DNA from: Burkholderiales bacterium 70-64
Lineage (GTDB): Bacteria; Pseudomonadota; Gammaproteobacteria; Burkholderiales; Burkholderiaceae_E
DNA: 50,168 nt
Direction: 5' to 3'
NCBI GenBank assembly: GCA_001898645.1
Contig: MKUQ01000022.1
Location: 114,443-164,610, forward strand
The position numbers and the translations under genes were made by a program. This document shows, in pieces, positions 1 to 7,101 of the stretch (the first letter of the stretch is position 1; each line of letters starts with the position of its first letter). The notes under the pieces are model-generated. The model ran no database searches and had not been told where the DNA came from. It was given only the letters and a program-made list of their open reading frames with translations.

Positions 1-742
1 CGAGCTGCCCTTCCTCGAACGCTTCGGCGCTGCCGCGCAGGCTGGATTCGAAGCCGTCGAGTTCCTCTTCCCGTACGGCTACGACAAGGACGCGCTGGCC
101 GGGCAGCTGCGCCGCCACCGGCTGGTGCAGGTGCTGCACAACCTGCCTCCCGGCGACTGGGACGCCGGCGAGCGCGGCATCGCCTGCCATCCGGATCGCG
201 TCGGCGAATTCCGGCAAGGCGTGGCGCGGGCGATCGAATACGCCACCGCGCTCGAGTGCCGGCAGCTCAACTGCCTGGCCGGCATCGCGCCGCCGGGCGC
301 GAGCGCGCAACAGGTGCGCGCCACGCTGGTGGACAACCTGCGCTTTGCCGCCGCCGAGCTGGGCCGCGCCGGCATCCGGCTGCTGGTCGAGCCGATCAAC
401 GTCTTCGACATGCCGGGCTTCTACCTGAACCGCACCGCGCAGGCGATCGATCTCCTCGACGAGGTCGGCTCGGACAACCTCTTCCTGCAGTACGACATCT
501 ACCATGCGCAGCGCATGGAGGGCGAGCTCGGCAACACCATCGCCAGATACCTGCCGCGCATCGCCCACATGCAGCTGGCCGACAACCCCGGGCGCCACGA
601 GCCGGGCACCGGCGAGATCAACTACGCGTGGCTGCTGCGTCACATCGACCGCCTCGGCTACGAGGGCTGGATCGGCTGCGAGTACCGGCCGGCGGCCGGC
701 ACGCAGGCCGGGCTCGGCTGGATGCAGGCGCTGGGCGGCTGA
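1..742 (+). CDS. hyi: Hydroxypyruvate isomerase, 5'-truncated by window edge
   Basis: The enzyme interconverts hydroxypyruvate and tartronate semialdehyde in the cytoplasmic glyoxylate/glycerate pathway. The frame is open from base 2, so about 247 C-terminal residues are visible of a family that is usually near 260; only the first few residues are missing. It is a TIM-barrel protein of the xylose-isomerase-like family. Visible family features are a GFEAVEFLFPY segment near the start, LLVEPIN with a probable metal-binding Glu in the middle, and GCEYRPA near the end, where the second catalytic Glu is expected. The stop is followed 61 bases later by a glycerate kinase on the same strand, which supports a gcl-hyi-gck type operon entering from the left. 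A generic sugar-phosphate isomerase is the only real alternative. Confidence 0.9.
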   Translation, partial: ELPFLERFGAAAQAGFEAVEFLFPYGYDKDALAGQLRRHRLVQVLHNLPPGDWDAGERGIACHPDRVGEFRQGVARAIEYATALECRQLNCLAGIAPPGASAQQVRATLVDNLRFAAAELGRAGIRLLVEPINVFDMPGFYLNRTAQAIDLLDEVGSDNLFLQYDIYHAQRMEGELGNTIARYLPRIAHMQLADNPGRHEPGTGEINYAWLLRHIDRLGYEGWIGCEYRPAAGTQAGLGWMQALGG

Positions 743-803
743 GCCGCGCTGCCGCCGGCCCGTGCAACGTCGTCACCTGCAACTCGAACAAGGAGATCGT
801 TCG

Positions 804-2084
804 ATGGCGAACCTCGGCTTCAACGGGCCGCCGCGCGCGCTGCTCGAGGCGATGTTCGCCGCAGCGGTGAAGGCGGCACTGCCCGAGCACTGCCTGCGCG
901 AGCACCTGCCCGCGCCGCCGGCCGGGCGCACCATCGTCATCGGCGCGGGCAAGGCCTCGGCCGCGATGGCCCAGGCCCTCGAGCACCACTGGACGGCGCC
1001 GCTCGAGGGCCTGGTGGTCACCCGCTACGGCTACGCCGTGCCGTGCCGGCACGTCGAGATCGTCGAGGCCGCGCACCCTGTGCCCGACGAAGCGGGGCAT
1101 CGCGCGGCCCGGCGCATGCTGCAGCGCGTGCAGGGCCTGCACGCCGAGGACCTGGTGATCTGCCTGATCTCCGGCGGCGGATCGGCGCTGCTTCCGCTGC
1201 CGCTACCGGGCGTGTCGCTCGCCGACGAGCAGGCGATCAACCGCGCGCTGCTGGCGTGCGGCGCGAGCATCACCGAGATGAACTGCGTGCGCCGGCACCT
1301 CTCGGCGATCAAGGGCGGGCGCCTCGCCGCGGCCTGCCATCCGGCGCGCGTGCTCAACCTGCTCATCTCCGACGTGCCGGGCGACGATCCGATCGACATC
1401 GCCTCGGGCCCGACCGTGGCCGATCCGACCACCTGCGCCGACGCGCTGGCGATCGCGCGGCGCTACGGCATCGCGCTGCCGGACGGCGCCCGCGCGCTGC
1501 TCGAGAGCGGCGCCGGCGAGACGGTCAAGCCGGGCGACCCGCGCCTGGCAAGCGTGGCCACGCGGCTGGTGGCCACGCCGCAGATGGCGCTGCAAGCCGC
1601 CGCGGGCGTGGCCGCCGCCGCCGGCGTGCAGCCGGTCATCCTCGGCGACGCCATCGAGGGCGAGGCGCGCGAGGTCGGCAAGGTGCTGGCCGGCATCGCG
1701 CTGCAGGTGCGCAAGCACCGCCAGCCGTTCGCTCCGCCCTGCGTGCTGCTGTCCGGCGGCGAGACCACGGTCACCGTGCGCGGCACGGGCCGCGGCGGGC
1801 GCAACGTGGAGCTCCTGCTCGCGCTCGCGCTCGCGCTCGGGGGAGCGCCGGGCGTGCATGCACTGGCCGCCGACACCGACGGCGTCGACGGCGTGGAGGA
1901 GATCGCCGGCGCCTTCGTGGCGCCCGACACGCTCGAGCGGGCGTGGGCGCTGGGGCTGCGCCCGCGCGAGCGGCTCGAGGACAACGACGGACATGCGTTC
2001 TTCGAGGCCCTGGGCGATTCGCTCGTGACCGGCCCCACGCTGACCAACGTCAACGACTTCCGCGCGATCCTGGTCACCTCATGA
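804..2084 (+). CDS. gck: Glycerate 2-kinase, MOFRL family
   Basis: Predicted to phosphorylate D-glycerate to 2-phosphoglycerate, the exit step of the glyoxylate route begun by the isomerase upstream. The ATG at 804 has a good Shine-Dalgarno (AAGGAG at 790-795) and gives 426 residues, normal for the family. Motifs in order: GAGK at 47-50, SGGGSAL at 123-129, SDVPGDDP at 189-196 with SGPT at 201-204, and the C-terminal MOFRL domain with a LSGGETTVTVRG segment and ADTDGVDG. The frame could be opened further upstream, but that part overlaps hyi and is meaningless when translated. A three-unit CTCGCG repeat at 1818-1835 encodes alternating Leu-Ala and looks like a coding by-product. It converges on the antiporter with only 12 bases between the stops. 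Confidence 0.93.
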   Translation: MANLGFNGPPRALLEAMFAAAVKAALPEHCLREHLPAPPAGRTIVIGAGKASAAMAQALEHHWTAPLEGLVVTRYGYAVPCRHVEIVEAAHPVPDEAGHRAARRMLQRVQGLHAEDLVICLISGGGSALLPLPLPGVSLADEQAINRALLACGASITEMNCVRRHLSAIKGGRLAAACHPARVLNLLISDVPGDDPIDIASGPTVADPTTCADALAIARRYGIALPDGARALLESGAGETVKPGDPRLASVATRLVATPQMALQAAAGVAAAAGVQPVILGDAIEGEAREVGKVLAGIALQVRKHRQPFAPPCVLLSGGETTVTVRGTGRGGRNVELLLALALALGGAPGVHALAADTDGVDGVEEIAGAFVAPDTLERAWALGLRPRERLEDNDGHAFFEALGDSLVTGPTLTNVNDFRAILVTS

Positions 2085-2099
2085 GGCGGAACCGCCTCA
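2082..2099. terminator. Hairpin between gck and the Kef antiporter, containing both stop codons
   Basis: TGAGGCGGAACCGCCTCA has 8-base arms that are exact reverse complements, with AA at the centre (realistically a 7-bp stem with a GAAC loop). The gck stop TGA is the first three bases. The antiporter stop, TCA on this strand, is the last three. No U-tract follows on either side, so it is a weak intrinsic terminator at best. Confidence 0.5.
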
Positions 2100-3944
2100 G
2101 CGCGCATCCTGCGACGCCTGGCCGCCGAGCGCCTGTGCCGTCTCGGCGCTGAGCGCCTCGCCGCCGCGACGCGGGCGGGTGAGCGGCGTCGGAGTCATCC
2201 GGTTGTTCGACAGGATCAGGTCGCGCGCCCCGGACGAATCGCCTGCCACCTGCAGCGCCAGCCGCTCGGCGTCGCGGCGGCGCACCTCCCGGCATACCTC
2301 CCTCGCCTCCTCCTCGCTCACGCCGAGCTGCTGCAGGGCCGCGATGCTGAAGACGATCGCCGATTCCAGGGTCTCGCGGATCTGGTAGTCGACGTTGGCC
2401 TTGATGAGCGCGATGGCATGCTGCCGGTCGTAGGCGCGCGCCAGCACCGGCACCAGCGGGAACTCCTGCTTGACCAGCTCGACGATGCGCTCGGTGGCCT
2501 CCTTGCGATCGACGCACACCAGGATCGCGCTGGCGTGCTCCGCGCCGCTGGCGCGCAGCACGTCGAGCCGCGTGCCGTCGCCGTAGTAGACCTTGAACCC
2601 GAAGGTGGCCGCCGCCCGGATCATGTCGGTGTCGCTGTCGATGGTGGCGATGTCGATGCCGCGCGCGAGCAGCGCCTGGCTGGCGACCTGGCCGAAGCGG
2701 CCGAAGCCGATCACCAGCACGGTGCCGCCGATCTCGCCGGCGTCCTCCACCGATTCGACGCCGTCCATGCTCGGCGCCGCCGCCGCCGGGAGCAGGTAGC
2801 GCAGCGCCAGCATGACCAGCGGCGTGAGTGCGATCGACACCACCACCGCCGCCGACAGCACGGCGTTGGCCGGTGCGTCGATCACCCCCTGGCCCGCCGC
2901 CGCGCCGTAGAGGACGAAGGCGAACTCACCGCCCTGGGCCATCAGCCCGGCGCGCACGATCGCCTCGCGGCGTCCGGCCCTGGCCAGGCGCGCCACGACG
3001 TACACGCCGAATGCCTTGACCGCCATGCAGGCCGCCGCCGCGGCCAGGATCGTCGGCCAGTCGGCCAGCACCAGGCCGAGGTCGAGCGACATGCCGACGC
3101 TGATGAAGAACAGGCCCAGCAGGATGCCGCGAAACGGCTCGATGTCGGCCTCGAGCTGGTGCCGGAAGCTCGATTCCGACAGCATCACCCCGGCCGCGAA
3201 GGCGCCCATGGCCATCGACAGCCCGCCCCACTGCATGGCCAGCGCCGCGCCCAGCACCACCAGCAGGGCGGCCGCCGTCATCACCTCGCGCGCACGCGAG
3301 CGCGCGAGCACCCGGAACATGGGGTTGAGCAGCCAGCGGCTCACCGCCACCAGGCCGACGATCGCCGCCAGCGCGACGCCCACCGTCAGCCAGCGCGATC
3401 CCGGCGGCGCCCCCGCCGGCGCCGGGGCGAGCGCGGCCACCAGCGCCAGCAGCGGCACGATCGCCAGGTCTTCGAGCAGCAGGATCGAGACGATGCGCTG
3501 GCCGCGCCGGGTGAGCAGCTCGCCGCGTTCCTCCAGCGCCTGCATCACGGTGGCGGTGGAGGTCATCACGAACCCCATGGCCGCGACGAACGCCACCGCA
3601 GGGGAGAGCCCGGCCAGCATGCCCAGCCCGGTGAGCAGCGCGCCGCCGGCCAGCACCTGCGCCAGCCCCAGCCCGAAGATCTCGCGCCGCAGGTCCCACA
3701 GCCGGCTCGGCTGCATCTCGAGGCCGATGACGAACAGGAACATCACCACGCCCAGCTCGGCCACCTGCAGCACATGCTCGGCATCGCTGAAGACGGCCAG
3801 CCCGAACGGGCCGATGAGCAGGCCCGCGGCCAGGTAGCCCAGCACCGAGCCCAGCCCGAGGCGCCGGAACAGCGGCACGGCCACCACCCCGGCGGCGAGC
3901 AGCACCACCACCTTGATCAGGTCGGGGCTGGTGTGCGCATCCAT
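2097..3944 (-). CDS. Kef-type monovalent cation:proton antiporter with RCK domain
   Basis: Integral inner-membrane CPA2 antiporter, probably K+/H+. I chose the ATG at 3944 (615 residues), because the twelve upstream residues lack family character and the text from MDAHTSPDLIKV matches the usual Kef N-terminus. Roughly residues 5-380 are 12-13 hydrophobic segments (Na+/H+ exchanger domain). About residues 400-520 form a TrkA-N/RCK nucleotide-binding domain with VLVIGFGRFGQ, a Rossmann GxGxxG. The C-terminal tail is Arg/Ala-rich and unremarkable. KefB and KefC in enterobacteria are gated by glutathione adducts, and gshA lies 1.4 kb away here. That proximity is only suggestive, because the genes are not co-transcribed. 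No KefF/KefG partner is adjacent. Confidence 0.88.
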   Translation of the reverse strand: MDAHTSPDLIKVVVLLAAGVVAVPLFRRLGLGSVLGYLAAGLLIGPFGLAVFSDAEHVLQVAELGVVMFLFVIGLEMQPSRLWDLRREIFGLGLAQVLAGGALLTGLGMLAGLSPAVAFVAAMGFVMTSTATVMQALEERGELLTRRGQRIVSILLLEDLAIVPLLALVAALAPAPAGAPPGSRWLTVGVALAAIVGLVAVSRWLLNPMFRVLARSRAREVMTAAALLVVLGAALAMQWGGLSMAMGAFAAGVMLSESSFRHQLEADIEPFRGILLGLFFISVGMSLDLGLVLADWPTILAAAAACMAVKAFGVYVVARLARAGRREAIVRAGLMAQGGEFAFVLYGAAAGQGVIDAPANAVLSAAVVVSIALTPLVMLALRYLLPAAAAPSMDGVESVEDAGEIGGTVLVIGFGRFGQVASQALLARGIDIATIDSDTDMIRAAATFGFKVYYGDGTRLDVLRASGAEHASAILVCVDRKEATERIVELVKQEFPLVPVLARAYDRQHAIALIKANVDYQIRETLESAIVFSIAALQQLGVSEEEAREVCREVRRRDAERLALQVAGDSSGARDLILSNNRMTPTPLTRPRRGGEALSAETAQALGGQASQDAR

Positions 3945-4069
3945 GGCCGCCAAGAATACGCCTGCGATGCGTGTCCGCAATGCGCCGCTGCGATCCCGCC
4001 GTGATCCCCATTTGGAAGCTGCGCCGCCTTGATCGACAATACCGCGGACCCCCTGCCAGCGAGGCCACG

Positions 4070-5338
4070 ATGGATTTTGCCTATACTCCCAAGGTCGAGG
4101 AGCTGCGCCGCCGCGTCCGCGACTTCATGGACGATCACGTCGTCCCCCGCATCCGCCAGTGGCGCGACGAAGTGCACGGCGGCCGCTACCCGGTGTCGTT
4201 CATGGGCGACCTCAAGGCGCTGGCCCAGGCCGAGGGGCTGTGGAACCTGTTCCTGCCCCACCTGAAGGACGACGAACCGGGCACGCGCCTCACCAACCTC
4301 GAGTACGCGCCGCTGGCCGAGATCATGGGGCGGGTGCACTGGGCCTCGGAAGTGTTCAACTGCAACGCGCCCGATACCGGCAACATGGAGCTGCTGCACA
4401 TGTTCGCCACGCCCGAGCAGCGCCGCCAGTGGCTGATGCCGCTGCTGCACGGCGAGATCCGCTCCGCGTTCGCCATGACCGAGCCCGACGTCCCCTCGTC
4501 GGACGCGACCAACATCACCACCTCGATCCGGCGCGACGGGAACGACTACGTAATCGACGGCCGCAAGTGGTTCATCACCAATGCGGCGCATCCGGACTGC
4601 CGCATCTTCATCGTCATGGGCAAGACCGATCCCGCCGCCGAGAAGCACCGCCAGCAGAGCATGGTGCTGGTGCCGCGCGACACGCCGGGGCTCGAGGTGG
4701 TGCGCAACATCAATATCATGAACCACCACTCGCCCGAAGGGCACTGCGAGGTCCTCTTCCGCGGCGTGCGCGTGCCGGTGGCCAACCTCCTGGGCGAGGA
4801 AGGCAGCGGCTTCGCGCTGGCGCAGGCGCGGCTCGGCCCGGGGCGCATCCACCACTGCATGCGCTCGATCGGCGCGGCCGAGCTCGCCCTGGAGCTGATG
4901 GTCGAACGCTCGCAGGAGCGCAAGACCTTCGGCAAGTACCTGCACCAGCACGGCACCGTGGGCGAGTGGATTGCCCGTTCGCGCATCGAGATCGACCAGG
5001 CCCGGCTGCTGGTGCTCAAGACGGCCTGGATGATCGACAACGTCGGCGCCAAGGCCGCGCGCAAGGAGATCTCGATGATCAAGGCGCTCGTGCCGGGCGT
5101 GTACACCACGGTGTGCGACCGGGCGATGCAGGTCTTCGGCGCGATGGGGATCAGCCCCGATGCGCCGCTGGCCGACCACTGGACCTGGGGCCGCGCGCTG
5201 CGCTACGCCGACGGTCCGGACGAGGTGCACCTGCAGGCCATCGCCCGCACGGAGATCAGCCTCGGCCAGGCGCGCCTGGGTGCCGGGGCGGCCTACCTGA
5301 CTCCGCCGTCGACCCTGGACAGCTCGCCGGCCAGGTAG
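4070..5338 (+). CDS. Acyl-CoA dehydrogenase family protein
   Basis: Predicted FAD-dependent acyl-CoA dehydrogenase of fatty or branched acid oxidation, 422 residues from the ATG at 4070 (MDFAYTPKV). The upstream in-frame extension lacks family sequence. Domains run as usual: N-terminal helical part (about 1-130), middle beta domain with SAFAMTEPDVPSSDATN (FAD and substrate contacts) and the GRKWFITNA segment, and a C-terminal helical domain ending in RALRYADGPDEVHLQAIARTE. That last signature and the overall length resemble the ACAD10/ACAD11-like clade rather than the short-chain enzymes. The chain-length preference cannot be read from sequence. Its last 46 bases overlap the 3' end of gshA on the other strand. 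No electron-transfer flavoprotein or thiolase gene is nearby. Confidence 0.9.
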   Translation: MDFAYTPKVEELRRRVRDFMDDHVVPRIRQWRDEVHGGRYPVSFMGDLKALAQAEGLWNLFLPHLKDDEPGTRLTNLEYAPLAEIMGRVHWASEVFNCNAPDTGNMELLHMFATPEQRRQWLMPLLHGEIRSAFAMTEPDVPSSDATNITTSIRRDGNDYVIDGRKWFITNAAHPDCRIFIVMGKTDPAAEKHRQQSMVLVPRDTPGLEVVRNINIMNHHSPEGHCEVLFRGVRVPVANLLGEEGSGFALAQARLGPGRIHHCMRSIGAAELALELMVERSQERKTFGKYLHQHGTVGEWIARSRIEIDQARLLVLKTAWMIDNVGAKAARKEISMIKALVPGVYTTVCDRAMQVFGAMGISPDAPLADHWTWGRALRYADGPDEVHLQAIARTEISLGQARLGAGAAYLTPPSTLDSSPAR

Positions 5339-6885
5339 CGCTGCCGGTACTCCTCGAAGGGCAGCGCGTCGCCCTCCTCGATGCGGCGCTGCTCGCGCAG
5401 CGACTCGGCGGCCATCGCCGCGTAGCGCGCCGCGATCTCCGGGGCGGGCGGGCGCGCGAGGAATTCGTCGCGGGTGCGCCGCGAGCGCGCCAGCGCGAAG
5501 CGCGGAAAGGAATCGCCGAACTCGCGCGACATCTCGCGCAGGCTGCGCGCCGAGGGCGTGAGCGAGGGATCCTCCAGCGCGGCGGCGGCCGCGGCGAGCG
5601 CGTCGCGATGCGGGCTACCGGCCGCGCCGGCGGCCGCATCGAGCGCGGCGGCGATGGGCTCGCACTGCGCCAGCAGCGCCCTGCCCCATTGCGCCACGCC
5701 GACCTGCTCGGGCCCGCGCCGCAGCCGCAGCGCCGGATCGCGCCCGTACTGGGCCACGCCGTGCTGGTTGCGCGAGATCGCGGCGATCTCCTCGGCGCTG
5801 TCGGGCGGGCTGTCGGCGAGCAGGCAGTGCAGCAGGAACACGTCGAGGAAGCGCAGGGTGGCGAGTGAGATGCCCACCGGCTCGAACGGATCGAGGTCCA
5901 GGCAGCGCACCTCGACATACTCGACGCCGCGCTCGGCCAGCGCATGCAGCGGACGCTCGCCGGGCCGGATGGTGCGCTTGGGCCGGATGGTGCCGTAGAA
6001 CTCGTTCTCGATCTGCAGCAGGGTGGTGGCGAGCTGGCGATACAGCCCCCCGCCGTCGTGGATGCCGATGCGCTCGTAGGGCGGATACGGCTCGGCCATG
6101 GCGCGCGCGAGCGAGGCCGCGTAGTTCTCCAGGCTGTTGAAGCTGACCGCCAGCGCCGCCTGCGCGTCGCTCTGGTAGCCCAGCGGGCCCATGCGCAGCG
6201 AAGTGGCCTCGGGCAGGTACAGGGTGTCGCCGCCCAGCGGCTGCAGGCGGTGGGGCTGCCCTTCCAGGAAGGAGCGGCACACCGCCGGCGAGGCGCCGAA
6301 CAGGTACAGCAGCAGCCACGAGTGGCGCCGGAAATTGCGGATCAGCGAGAAGTAGGCGGCGGTGCGGTAGTCCTGCTCGCTGCCGGCGTCGCCGTCGGCG
6401 CGCTGCAGGCTCGCCCACGCCGAAGGCGGCAGCGAAAAGTTGTAGTGGATCCCCGAGATCGTCTGCATGCGCCGGCCGTAGCGGTGCGACAGCCCCTGCC
6501 GGTACACCGTCTTGGCGCGGCCCACGTTCGAGGTGCCGTAGCGCGCCAGCGGAATGCGCTCGTCGGCCGGCAGGCCGCACGGCATGCTGGCCACCCACAG
6601 GAGCTCCTGGCCGATCTCGCGATAGACCACCTGGTGGATCTCGGCGAGCTCGGCCAGGCAACCTTGCGCGCCGCTGTGCACGTCGGTGATCAGCTCGAGC
6701 TGCGATTCGCTGAAATCGGTGGTGATGCGCGGATGCGCCAGCGCCGAGCCCAGGCCCGCCGGGTGGGGGGTGTCGGCCAGCAAGCCGTCGGATCGCGCCC
6801 GCAGGCTCTCCTTCTCGATGCCGCGCAGCAGGCCGCGCAGCGTATCGGGGGCGAGTTCATGCAGACGTCGGATCAGACGGGTCAA
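5293..6885 (-). CDS. gshA: Glutamate-cysteine ligase
   Basis: First step of glutathione synthesis: ATP-dependent joining of Glu and Cys. The frame has no early ATG. The best start is TTG at 6885 (LTRLIRRLHELAPDTLRG), preceded at a normal distance by GGAGA, giving 530 residues, close to the roughly 520 of the proteobacterial type-1 enzyme. Family landmarks are GIEKESLR near residue 24, DFSESQLELIT near 53, GLSHRYGRRMQTISGIHYNFS in the middle, YEVRCLDLDPFEPVGI-type substrate-site sequence (here VEYVEVRCLDLDPF), and the tail RYLAGEL. The gene overlaps the acyl-CoA dehydrogenase by 46 bases at its 3' end. A much longer open frame continues upstream, but that part is the complement of mgtA and is not coding. 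Confidence 0.92.
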   Translation of the reverse strand: MTRLIRRLHELAPDTLRGLLRGIEKESLRARSDGLLADTPHPAGLGSALAHPRITTDFSESQLELITDVHSGAQGCLAELAEIHQVVYREIGQELLWVASMPCGLPADERIPLARYGTSNVGRAKTVYRQGLSHRYGRRMQTISGIHYNFSLPPSAWASLQRADGDAGSEQDYRTAAYFSLIRNFRRHSWLLLYLFGASPAVCRSFLEGQPHRLQPLGGDTLYLPEATSLRMGPLGYQSDAQAALAVSFNSLENYAASLARAMAEPYPPYERIGIHDGGGLYRQLATTLLQIENEFYGTIRPKRTIRPGERPLHALAERGVEYVEVRCLDLDPFEPVGISLATLRFLDVFLLHCLLADSPPDSAEEIAAISRNQHGVAQYGRDPALRLRRGPEQVGVAQWGRALLAQCEPIAAALDAAAGAAGSPHRDALAAAAAALEDPSLTPSARSLREMSREFGDSFPRFALARSRRTRDEFLARPPAPEIAARYAAMAAESLREQRRIEEGDALPFEEYRQRYLAGELSRVDGGVR

Positions 6886-7101
6886 GGGCGGGTCTCCGGG
6901 GGGCGGTGATGGTTCGAGGGAGGGTTCGAGGGGGGTTCGGAAGGGCGAACGGGTCGATCTTACGCCCTCCGGGTGCCGCCTTGCCCGGCCGGCGCCGCAG
7001 CGGATATCCCTGTGCAACCGGAACGTGATCCAATGCGCACCTTCACCGCTCGACCCGGCGGCTGCCGGGCCGGCACCGTGCCCGCACATGGAATCCTGAA
7101 C

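Noticed and set aside
1818-1835. CTCGCG repeated three times
   Set aside because: It lies in frame in gck and encodes a Leu/Ala helix; no sign of a regulatory or variable repeat.
6886-7101. Mg2+ riboswitch or leader peptide upstream of mgtA
   Set aside because: No M-box or mgtL-like proline codon pattern could be recognised; it would need a covariance-model search.
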